NCBI GenBank assembly: GCA_028292565.1
Contig: JAQGMD010000134.1
Location: 1-8,392, forward strand
Reading direction: 5' to 3'
Length of the DNA: 8,392 nt
Source: Burkholderia sp.
GTDB taxonomy: Bacteria; Pseudomonadota; Gammaproteobacteria; Burkholderiales; Burkholderiaceae
Made by a program: the position numbers and the translations under genes. This document shows, in pieces, positions 1 through 5,629 of this stretch; position 1 is the stretch's first letter; every line of letters begins with the position of its first letter. The notes under the pieces are model-generated. The model ran no database searches. It was not told where the DNA came from and worked only from the letters and a program-made list of their open reading frames with translations.

Positions 1-750
1 ATTGAAATCCGCGGGCGAAGCGAACGAGCGACCCGGCATGAACGAGGTCTCGAACCAGCCGTTACGCCGCTCGACGATTCCCTTGGACTCGGGATCCCGC
101 GGCGGCAGCAGCACCAGCCTGGTCGCCAGCGTTCCCATGAACGCATCGACTCCGACAGCGTGACGCTTACCCCGGCTGATACCCGGTTCGTTGTCCCAGA
201 GCAAACGACGCGGAACCCGCCCGAGCCGCTCGATCAGCTCCCACGACCCCAGCAGCAGATCTTCGGTCTTCCGCGTCGGGATCATCCTGCCAGTCACGAA
301 CCGTGAGTGCCCCAGCGCGATCACCAGCACCGGCAGCAGCCTTGCCGTTCCGTCCTCAAGCGGAACCTTCTTCGGCGGGAACCACAAGTCACACTGCGCC
401 GCGTCCCCGGCCGACCACTCCAGCCGATCCGCCGGATCGATGCGCTGCTGTTCGGGCCGCAGCCGTTTCACGTTCTCACGGAACCACCGAATCGACCCCT
501 CCCAACCGACCCGTTCCGCCAGCACTGTTGCAGGCATGCCCGGCGTCTCGGTCAGTAGTTCACGAACCCGCGCTTCGAAGGGCGTGAACGCCGTGGGCGC
601 GGCCTTGCGCTCATACCGCGGCGGCGACTCTGACGCCACCGCCTTGATGACCGTGGTCCGCGAGATCCCCAACCTCTCCGCGATCCTCGCCTTCGGTTCC
701 CCCTCCGCGGCAAGCCTGCGGATCAACGCCCAATCCTCCAAAGTGATCAC
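1..750 (-). CDS. istA: IS21-family transposase IstA, N-terminal 250 residues
   Basis: This is a DDE transposase that cuts and joins the IS21-like element, normally with an IstB-type AAA+ helper. The reading frame is open from a GTG at 750 to the window edge, giving 250 codons of a protein that is usually about 400-500 residues. A helix-turn-helix lies near residues 16-40 (EPKARIAERLGISRTTVIKA). The catalytic core follows: Asp121 in AQCDLWFP, Asp186 in LLWDNEPG, and a Glu at 227 in KGIVERRNGWFE, so all three acidic residues are in the fragment. An in-frame stop at 769-771 limits the start. A GGAG at 752-755 is very close to the GTG, so a TTG at 741 is an alternative start. No frameshift is visible in this part, so the element may be active. 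GC content is higher than in the neighbouring operon. Confidence 0.85.
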   Translation of the reverse strand, partial: MITLEDWALIRRLAAEGEPKARIAERLGISRTTVIKAVASESPPRYERKAAPTAFTPFEARVRELLTETPGMPATVLAERVGWEGSIRWFRENVKRLRPEQQRIDPADRLEWSAGDAAQCDLWFPPKKVPLEDGTARLLPVLVIALGHSRFVTGRMIPTRKTEDLLLGSWELIERLGRVPRRLLWDNEPGISRGKRHAVGVDAFMGTLATRLVLLPPRDPESKGIVERRNGWFETSFMPGRSFASPADFN

Positions 751-765
751 TCTCCAATCGTTGAG

Positions 766-809
766 TGTTCACTTTTCGAGCGCCGCTACTGTCCAGTTTT
801 CGAGCGCCG
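766..809. repeat. Two sub-terminal direct repeats of the IS21-like element
   Basis: TGTTCACTTTTCGAGCGCCG (766-785) and TGTCCAGTTTTCGAGCGCCG (790-809) match at 18 of 20 positions and are spaced 24 bp apart. They lie just inside the presumed IS end and upstream of the transposase. In the IS21 family such multiple terminal repeats are transposase-binding sites. The role here is inferred from position. Confidence 0.7.
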
Positions 810-815
810 TCGACA

Positions 816-956
816 CCAACAGCCTCGTTTGGATGCTCCTGCTGTTCGACCATAGGTGCAAGATTGCCCCTTGACCGTCACTGAGACGTTACGAGCACGC
901 TGGTGGGCTTGAACTTTGGATGTCGCTGCTCATCCACGACCTCATGCGCCCTGAGA
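816..956. other. Stretch between the IS end and the NTPase remnant, no gene seen
   Basis: I see no convincing gene here. Short open stretches in two plus frames do not show a recognisable motif. If the downstream NTPase remnant once had its N-terminal domain here, it is no longer readable; the IS21-family insertion may have separated or removed it. Confidence 0.4.
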
Positions 957-1378
957 AAACCAAACCGGGTGCCAATTGGTCTGACTGAGGCTTCTAAGTC
1001 AAGACTGGCCGCCGAGGCGGTGCGGAGGACCTACCGACCCGCCAGACGCTTCCGGCCTACACGGGCAAGGGGCTGGTCGAGCTGCTCCACAAAGTCCGAC
1101 CCAAGAACAGTGTGCTCTGGCTCGAGGCTCTAGAAAAGTTCTTCCTTAACGGCTTGACCCGAGATAGCGTACGGAATCTCGTTGCGGACGGGAACATTCT
1201 AGTAGCCACGATTAGGTACTCGGAGCGGGAAAAGTTGAACGTCAGTCAGTCCTCCAAACCGGTCGGATGCGACGTTTTGGAACTGTTCCGCCAGGTGCCG
1301 CTAGACGACCTGCTCATCAGATGTTCCCAGCCCGAAATTGCGATCTCCCGATTTTCTGCGAGTGTCTCCGGGCCATGA
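957..1378 (+). pseudogene. Remnant of a STAND/AAA-like NTPase (P-loop to Walker B region), frameshifted
   Basis: Two plus frames join to give one recognisable piece of an ATP-binding protein. From 957 to about 1030 the first frame reads VPIGLTEASKSRLAAEAVRR, which fits a Walker A helix (GxxxxGKS then an alanine-rich helix) with Ser in place of the last Gly. The frame then shifts, and the second frame, open from 998, continues LPAYTGKGLVELL and then NSVLWLEALEKFF, a Walker B-like strand. After that comes NILVATIRYSE, resembling the sensor strand, and a stop at 1376-1378. This order resembles actinobacterial STAND-type ATP-binding proteins, many of which carry TIR, protease or TPR domains in conflict systems. 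It lacks any N-terminal domain and any long C-terminal region. It ends 9 bp from the convergent hydrolase stop. The family call is from pattern memory, so it is moderate; the frameshift is directly visible. Confidence 0.5.
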
Positions 1379-1387
1379 TTCGGGGTG

Positions 1388-2731
1388 TTATCTACGTGCC
1401 GCCGCTATAGCTGAGACCATAGCGTGCGCTACTTCGGGATGAACAATGTCTCCATGATCTGCAATGACTTTGTCAGCCTGCAGGTTATAGATCTTTCCTC
1501 CCTCAAAGTCATAGCTGGCCTCAACGGCCAGGAGCGACCGTGGAGCCGCCTCGGGAGTATGCTGCGCGCCGTTGCGGCCCAGACCCCCAAAACGGGAATG
1601 CTCATCGCCGAGGTCAGCAGCGTCATCTCCGGCGATGCTAGACGCGATGGGATATGCCAGACCCACGGCTTTATCATTGACGGTGTGGGTAATGAGTGCC
1701 GGACCGCGTACGAGCTTTTCCGCAACTACTCGGCGAAAGGCTCCCGTCCGTCCTTCCTCTTCTTCATCGAAGTTTACGGCGAACGCGTTATGTGAAAAGG
1801 CGGCCTGTAACAGCACTACGGAATGCACCGTCAACCCCGTGCCGACGTCAGAGCCCCTAGCTGCGGTTGTCACGAGCCGGGCTCCAAACGAGTGGCCGAC
1901 GAGGTGGATTTTCAAGTCGGCGCGGACGTCGCGGATTTGACGGAGTAGGGCGTTCACGCCGTCGCCTACGGTCCCGGCCCGTTCCTTCATAAGGTAGTAC
2001 GTGGAGTAGTTGAGCAGGTTTCTTGCGGCTGACTTGATTCCGGTAAAGAAATCTCCGAGTCCGGTCGCCCGGCCCTGCTCATCCAGTCCCTCCGTATGCG
2101 CCTCAGGTTCTGACCCCTCACGTGGGGCACCGTCCACAGGGATTGGTTTTGCAAGCCGGTCCATCAGGTCACGTCCATCAAGAGCGAAAAATGCTGGGGA
2201 GGTATCTTCCTCTGTGACTTCGTTCTGGGGTGTCGGTAGAACAGATCGGATGATGTCAGCAAAACTGGTCTGAGCTTTAGGGCTGTCTTCAAGGTCGGTA
2301 ACTAGCGCTCTGGCCATGTCGAGTTTCACCTCGGCGTCCGGGCTCGCAGTAGCTTCCTGCAAATTTTTGATCTGTTCAATGAGCCCAGCATCCGAGATGG
2401 CGCCGGCCAGTCCCGCGCTGGGGCCGGAGACGATTTCCGGGTCAGCAAATTTTTTGGACGGCCACAGAACGGCAAGGACGCCAAAATCGGCCGGAGTTCC
2501 TGCTATGCGGGCAGCTGTTAGTTCCGCTCTTACCAGGCTCAGCAGTCCACGGTACAGTCGGCGGGCCTCTTCCATGTTGTTGTTCCATCCATGGGCCAGA
2601 ACGATGAGTTCGGTAGCCGGTTTCGCTTGGCGGATATGGTTCTTCAGTGCATCTACCTGAGCGGGAATTTCGATGTCACCGCGCTCATTGAATTGCACTT
2701 CAAAGTATGAAAAGCCGGACACTTCCGTCAT
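1388..2731 (-). CDS. Alpha/beta hydrolase (serine hydrolase), last gene of the operon
   Basis: This 447-residue protein has the features of a serine alpha/beta hydrolase. LIVLAHGW at residues 43-49 fits the first core strand and oxyanion turn. IHLVGHSFGARL at 275-286 is the nucleophile elbow with Ser281. Asp353 (HTVNDKAVG) and His426 (ADHGDI) are the likely remaining triad members. Between about residues 95 and 250 lies a long, acidic, low-complexity-looking insertion in the position of a lid or cap domain, and an EEEE run lies at 323-326. There is no signal peptide or membrane helix, so it should be cytosolic. The ATG at 2731 has a strong AAGGAG eight bases upstream, and that site overlaps the stop codon of the peptidase gene before it. 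The substrate cannot be read from the sequence; lipase, esterase and peptidase are all possible. In this context it may be an effector enzyme, which is inference. Confidence 0.8.
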   Translation of the reverse strand: MTEVSGFSYFEVQFNERGDIEIPAQVDALKNHIRQAKPATELIVLAHGWNNNMEEARRLYRGLLSLVRAELTAARIAGTPADFGVLAVLWPSKKFADPEIVSGPSAGLAGAISDAGLIEQIKNLQEATASPDAEVKLDMARALVTDLEDSPKAQTSFADIIRSVLPTPQNEVTEEDTSPAFFALDGRDLMDRLAKPIPVDGAPREGSEPEAHTEGLDEQGRATGLGDFFTGIKSAARNLLNYSTYYLMKERAGTVGDGVNALLRQIRDVRADLKIHLVGHSFGARLVTTAARGSDVGTGLTVHSVVLLQAAFSHNAFAVNFDEEEEGRTGAFRRVVAEKLVRGPALITHTVNDKAVGLAYPIASSIAGDDAADLGDEHSRFGGLGRNGAQHTPEAAPRSLLAVEASYDFEGGKIYNLQADKVIADHGDIVHPEVAHAMVSAIAAARR

Positions 2732-2739
2732 TTCTGTTT

Positions 2740-2746
2740 CTCCTTA
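2740..2746 (-). promoter_or_regulatory. Ribosome binding site overlapping the upstream stop (TAAGGAG)
   Basis: On the minus strand the stop codon TAA of the subtilisin gene (2746-2744) runs into AAGGAG (2745-2740), eight bases before the hydrolase ATG. The two genes are therefore probably translationally coupled and made in a fixed ratio. Confidence 0.75.
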
Positions 2747-4441
2747 TACGGATTGGATGGCACGCATCAAATCGACAATTCCGTGTCCTTGGAAGTTCCG
2801 GTCACGCTTCAGGTCCGTTGCGGAGGAGAGAAAGATGTCTTTGATTTCCTCTGATTTTCCTTTGAACTCGTTGCGTACTGACAGGAAGGCGGCTATGACG
2901 CCGGAGACGTGCGGGGCAGCCATACTGGTGCCGCTGTCCTCGACGTAGTCACACGTTTGTTTGAACTTCCGCTCGGCTTTTCTTCTGGCATCACCGGCAG
3001 CACAGGACACGATTTTTTCGCCAGGTGCGACAACATCCGGTTTCAGCCGACCGTCCCCTGTCGGGCCCTTGGACGAAAAATACGAAACGCCGTACATATG
3101 GGGGCTTTCCCGATGCGTGGACCCGACAGTAATGGCCCGCTCGGAGTTCCCAGGATCGTTGATAGTGAGGTCCAGGCCTGCAGACACCATTCCCTTGAAT
3201 TTGTCGTTGTTGAAGCCGTACCCTGTATTGCCGGCAGCGACGACAACGACCACACCGGAGCGGGCAAGAAGGTCGACCTCAACACATAACGGGCTTTGGC
3301 CGCAGGCGAACCACTCGGGTTCGAATTCATACCCCACGCTTAGGTTGACACCGTGAATTTGGATATTGCGGCCGTATGCGTTGACTCGCTGTACCGCTTC
3401 AAGCGCGGCAATTATTTGGCTCACCTTGCCCTGGCCGTTCGCATCAAGTACTTTGAAGCTGACGAGCTTGCACTTGGGTGCCATGCCGGTGATCGAGGAA
3501 AGCGATAATTTGTCGTAGGTGACCTCACCGTCTTGGTCACGTCGTTTTGCTGCGGCACGTATTTGTGCGCGCACAGGTTTGCTTGCACCAGGGACTGCAT
3601 CAGCATCCGCTACTGAGGCAGCTAATTCATGGACTGCGGCAGCTTCTTCTACTGTGGCTGATTCAATGCCTGCTGCGGCTTTCTCTTTGACATGTTCCCC
3701 TTTGAACAAGGCTCCGGCGATGATACCGGCGACATGGGTCCCGTGCCCGAACTCGTCTGTAAGCGCCGTGCCTGAGTTTGTGAAATTTCTGTGATCCAGA
3801 GGCTTTTGGAGCTTCAGATTCTGGTACTTGGTGAAGTGTGGGTGGTCTCCGTCAATCCCTGAATCGATGACAGCCCAGACGACGTTCTCGCCGAATGCAG
3901 AAAATGAGACGCGAGCGGCATCAGCCTTCACGGTACTGACGGACTTATAGGTCAGCTTGCTGACCGCGAAGTCAGGCCAAATCTTAAAGATCAACTGCTC
4001 ACTCGGTGAGTTCTTGGCTCGCTGTTGGTCCAGCTCAACGAGTTTGCTAATGACACGGGGTTCCAGTTGGGCAACCACATACTGACTATTCATTGGACTG
4101 ATGGGATCAACTCGCTGCCTGGCTTTGTTGACCCCTATTTGTATTGCAAGTTCAATCAGTTGGCTGAGGTCCTCCGCTGCCCCGTCACGGCCTCTCTCGT
4201 ATGCAAGATTGACGTCGATCATGACATCCAGGATAGGAGGGTTATAGTCTCGCACATCCTCGGGCTTCGGCCCCTCAATTTTCCACTTATCCAGCCATGG
4301 TTTAATCGCCCTGAGTAGTGGAACAGCGATCACCGTTTTGTCGAGTACTTCGGGGGTGAACCCGCTGGTGTCCCTAGGATTAGAATCCGGTAATTCGTCT
4401 GCGCTGGTGCCTTCACTGGCTGGCTCTGCCATATTTTCCAT
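2744..4441 (-). CDS. Cytosolic S8 subtilisin-like serine peptidase with I9-like propeptide
   Basis: This is a 565-residue peptidase when started at the ATG at 4441. The catalytic Asp193 is in VWAVIDSGID, His233 in FGHGTHVAG, the oxyanion Asn405 in VVAAGNTGYG, and Ser506 in DSGTSMAAPHVSG, so the triad is complete. Residues about 65-160 alternate strands and helices (DVMIDVNL, QLIELAIQ, YVVAQLEP, IFKIWPDF) in a way that fits an I9-type inhibitory propeptide, ending at IWPDF before the mature domain. An Ala/Glu-rich insertion of roughly 60 residues (about 245-310) separates the His motif from GMAPKCKLVSFKVL. There is no signal peptide, unusual for secreted subtilisins, so it probably acts inside the cell. 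The frame stays open to a GTG at 4570, but the decayed paralogue at 7045 starts at the position equivalent to 4441 and there is no good ribosome site before the GTG. ATG 4432 is another possible start. Confidence 0.88.
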   Translation of the reverse strand: MENMAEPASEGTSADELPDSNPRDTSGFTPEVLDKTVIAVPLLRAIKPWLDKWKIEGPKPEDVRDYNPPILDVMIDVNLAYERGRDGAAEDLSQLIELAIQIGVNKARQRVDPISPMNSQYVVAQLEPRVISKLVELDQQRAKNSPSEQLIFKIWPDFAVSKLTYKSVSTVKADAARVSFSAFGENVVWAVIDSGIDGDHPHFTKYQNLKLQKPLDHRNFTNSGTALTDEFGHGTHVAGIIAGALFKGEHVKEKAAAGIESATVEEAAAVHELAASVADADAVPGASKPVRAQIRAAAKRRDQDGEVTYDKLSLSSITGMAPKCKLVSFKVLDANGQGKVSQIIAALEAVQRVNAYGRNIQIHGVNLSVGYEFEPEWFACGQSPLCVEVDLLARSGVVVVVAAGNTGYGFNNDKFKGMVSAGLDLTINDPGNSERAITVGSTHRESPHMYGVSYFSSKGPTGDGRLKPDVVAPGEKIVSCAAGDARRKAERKFKQTCDYVEDSGTSMAAPHVSGVIAAFLSVRNEFKGKSEEIKDIFLSSATDLKRDRNFQGHGIVDLMRAIQSV

Positions 4442-4625
4442 CGTTTCACTATCAATCCTGCCGGTACTTCCGTATGCCTGTTGTTGGTCTTGCTGGCAAG
4501 TCCGCTTGCATTTTTTCAGTGGACCATGACGGACGAAAGGCCAGCAAGTGAAAAAAGGGCAGCGGTCCACCCCGTCGGCAAGTATCCCGCAAGTTAAATT
4601 TCAAGCTAAGTAAACGGCATTTGGG
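4442..4625. other. 184-bp gap inside the operon
   Basis: This is the longest gap in the operon. Part of it (up to 4570) is in frame with the peptidase and would add a Cys-containing extension if a GTG at 4570 were used, but no ribosome binding site supports that. It contains a T6 tract on the minus strand (4551-4556) without a convincing stem before it. I see no other gene; the only mini-ORFs are 17 codons or fewer. Confidence 0.4.
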
Positions 4626-4967
4626 CTAATCTTCAAAAAACTGGACCGGAGGATTGAACGGCCCCATGACAACTAGTTGCTCCGATTCTGTGGCTTTTAG
4701 TCGGAAGTATGCGGCCGCGGGACTCTTGATCAAAGTGGGGAACGATTGTGGTTCAATCTGCTCGAGGCTGGTCTTGGCTCCGCTGAGCGAGCTGATGCGA
4801 TCCTGTAGCCACTTTATCCATGCAGGGTCAGGCCCTGTGAAGGGAAACACCTTGAGAAAGGCTCGTTCGACGCTCTCGGGGTCCATGTCATGGAAATCTG
4901 GCTCAATCAGGGCGGCCAGGGCGGCGGCGGTTCGCTCGAAAACCAGGTTAGCGTCATCTGCCATCAT
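4626..4967 (-). CDS. Small acidic protein of unknown function (114 aa)
   Basis: I do not recognise this protein. It begins MMADDANLVFERTAAAL and ends NPPVQFFED. The first two thirds look helical, with an acidic stretch (EPDFHDMDPESVERAF) followed by a Trp-containing helix (PAWIKWLQDRISSL); the last third (YFRLKATESEQLVVMGPF) looks like beta strands. No signal peptide, membrane segment or enzyme motif is visible. The frame is open upstream to 5117, but that would run through the preceding gene's end and the hairpin. The ATG pair at 4967/4964 with GGAA six bases upstream of the first is the better start. It lies between a repeat protein and a subtilisin zymogen, so an adaptor, inhibitor or peptidase-substrate role is conceivable, but nothing in the sequence shows this. 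Confidence 0.6.
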   Translation of the reverse strand: MMADDANLVFERTAAALAALIEPDFHDMDPESVERAFLKVFPFTGPDPAWIKWLQDRISSLSGAKTSLEQIEPQSFPTLIKSPAAAYFRLKATESEQLVVMGPFNPPVQFFED

Positions 4968-4996
4968 GTTCCATTCCAGGGAGAAACGATAAGTTT

Positions 4997-5040
4997 CGCT
5001 GGTGGACGCAGGCGACCGAAGCCGAATGCGTCCACCAGCG
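4997..5040. terminator. Perfect 14-bp stem hairpin between two operon genes
   Basis: CGCTGGTGGACGCA (4997-5010) is exactly complementary to TGCGTCCACCAGCG (5027-5040) across a 16-nt loop. It starts 10 bp after the stop of the repeat-protein gene (5051) and ends about 30 bp before the next start (4967). On the transcribed strand it is followed by AAACTTATCGTTT, not a run of U, so it is not a classical intrinsic terminator. Such U-less hairpins in high-GC Gram-positives can act as partial terminators, attenuators or mRNA-stabilising ends. The likely effect is different expression of the first two and last three genes; that effect is inference. Confidence 0.65.
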
Positions 5041-5050
5041 GCGCTGAAAT

Positions 5051-5605
5051 TCAGAGAACTGCCGCGATGACTAGAGGGGCCACCTTGGCGACTACGCTCA
5101 TGACGTCGTCGAACCAACCCTTCTCTTTGCCTTCGGGGACAGCCGGAAGCGTGTCGACTTGAAAGTCCTTTCCGTTGATGGCGTCCACGACTGCTGGCAC
5201 AACGGTGTTGAGTGCGGAGCTCAGGAAGTCCCAGAAGTCCTTGTCATTGGTGAGGCTTGAAGGAGCCGCTGCGAATATGTCTTCGGCCGTTGGCTGCTTG
5301 AAATCCTTGCCGAGGACACTCGTGATGATCGGAACTCCGAACCTCACTACGCTGGAGGCAAATGACCAGAAATCCTTATTGGCAAGATCGGATGGTGTTA
5401 TGTCTGGTGCTTCAACCACGCCTTTGGGCAGCGCCAACGTAGGTTTGATGACATATGCCTGTTGAACTCCGGCGAGGAGCATTGAGCCGAAGGCAGCAGC
5501 GGCCATGGTTGAGTCCTGGGTGAATCCCTTCTGGTCTTTGTGCGTGGCGATGAGGTCGGAGACTGCTTTGGTGATTTTGTCTTGGTCTAGCGTTGCGGTT
5601 GTCAT
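5051..5605 (-). CDS. Small hydrophobic repeat protein of unknown function (184 aa)
   Basis: I do not recognise a family. The protein contains an internal repeat: residues 77-102 begin KDFWSFASSV and end SVLGKDF, residues 122-148 begin KDFWDFLSSA and end AINGKDF, and residues 162-184 (KGWFDDVMSVVAKVAPLVI then AAVL) form a third, truncated copy that ends the protein. Each copy carries a hydrophobic helix after an aromatic-acidic start. Another non-polar segment lies at 34-53 (MAAAAFGSMLLAGVQQAYVI). The ATG at 5605 has AAAGGAA nine bases upstream, a good ribosome site, and the gene starts 24 bp after the caspase stop, so the two are surely co-transcribed. The hydrophobic repeats and the free hydrophobic C-terminus would suit membrane association or oligomerisation, and being next to a caspase makes it a candidate substrate or effector. 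Both ideas are inference. It is not gasdermin-like in length or motif. Confidence 0.75.
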   Translation of the reverse strand: MTTATLDQDKITKAVSDLIATHKDQKGFTQDSTMAAAAFGSMLLAGVQQAYVIKPTLALPKGVVEAPDITPSDLANKDFWSFASSVVRFGVPIITSVLGKDFKQPTAEDIFAAAPSSLTNDKDFWDFLSSALNTVVPAVVDAINGKDFQVDTLPAVPEGKEKGWFDDVMSVVAKVAPLVIAAVL

Positions 5606-5629
5606 TTTGCCGTTCCTTTCGTTTGGTCT

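Larger units (their letters stand above)
1..815 (-). mobile_element. IS21-family insertion sequence, 5' end (partial, runs off the left edge)
   Basis: This is the transposase-start end of an IS21-family element. The element appears to end at 815, where the minus strand begins TGTCGACGGCGC, consistent with the TG...CA termini of the family. Between that end and the transposase start lie two 20-bp sub-terminal repeats, as is usual for IS21-like elements, where they bind the transposase. The istB-like helper gene and the other end would lie left of the window. No target duplication can be checked because only one end is present. The exact boundary is inferred from the repeats and the terminal dinucleotide. 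Confidence 0.75.

Noticed and set aside
191..874. Long plus-strand open frame of 227 codons
   Set aside because: The opposite strand encodes a clear IS21-family transposase with HTH and DDE residues over the same bases; the plus frame is Ser/Arg-rich and motif-free, a typical shadow in GC-rich DNA.
4551..4556. T6 tract on the minus strand before the subtilisin as an intrinsic terminator
   Set aside because: The sequence before it cannot form a stable stem longer than about three base pairs.
4442..4570. N-terminal extension of the subtilisin from a GTG at 4570, which would contain four Cys residues (a possible metal site)
   Set aside because: No ribosome binding site precedes the GTG, and the decayed paralogue starts at the position matching the ATG at 4441. 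Kept only as a remote possibility.
4563..4574. CGGTCCACCCCG shared with 7013-7024 upstream of the paralogue
   Set aside because: A 12-bp match is expected by chance in a window of this size, and the two copies have opposite orientation relative to their genes.
4968..5117. Extended start of the 114-aa gene at 5117
   Set aside because: It would overlap the end of the repeat-protein gene and read through the perfect hairpin in an Arg/Ser-rich segment without a ribosome site; ATG 4967 is better supported.
5051..5605. Repeat protein as a bacterial gasdermin next to a caspase
   Set aside because: It is much shorter than gasdermins and consists of short tandem repeats with no gasdermin-like N-terminal pattern.
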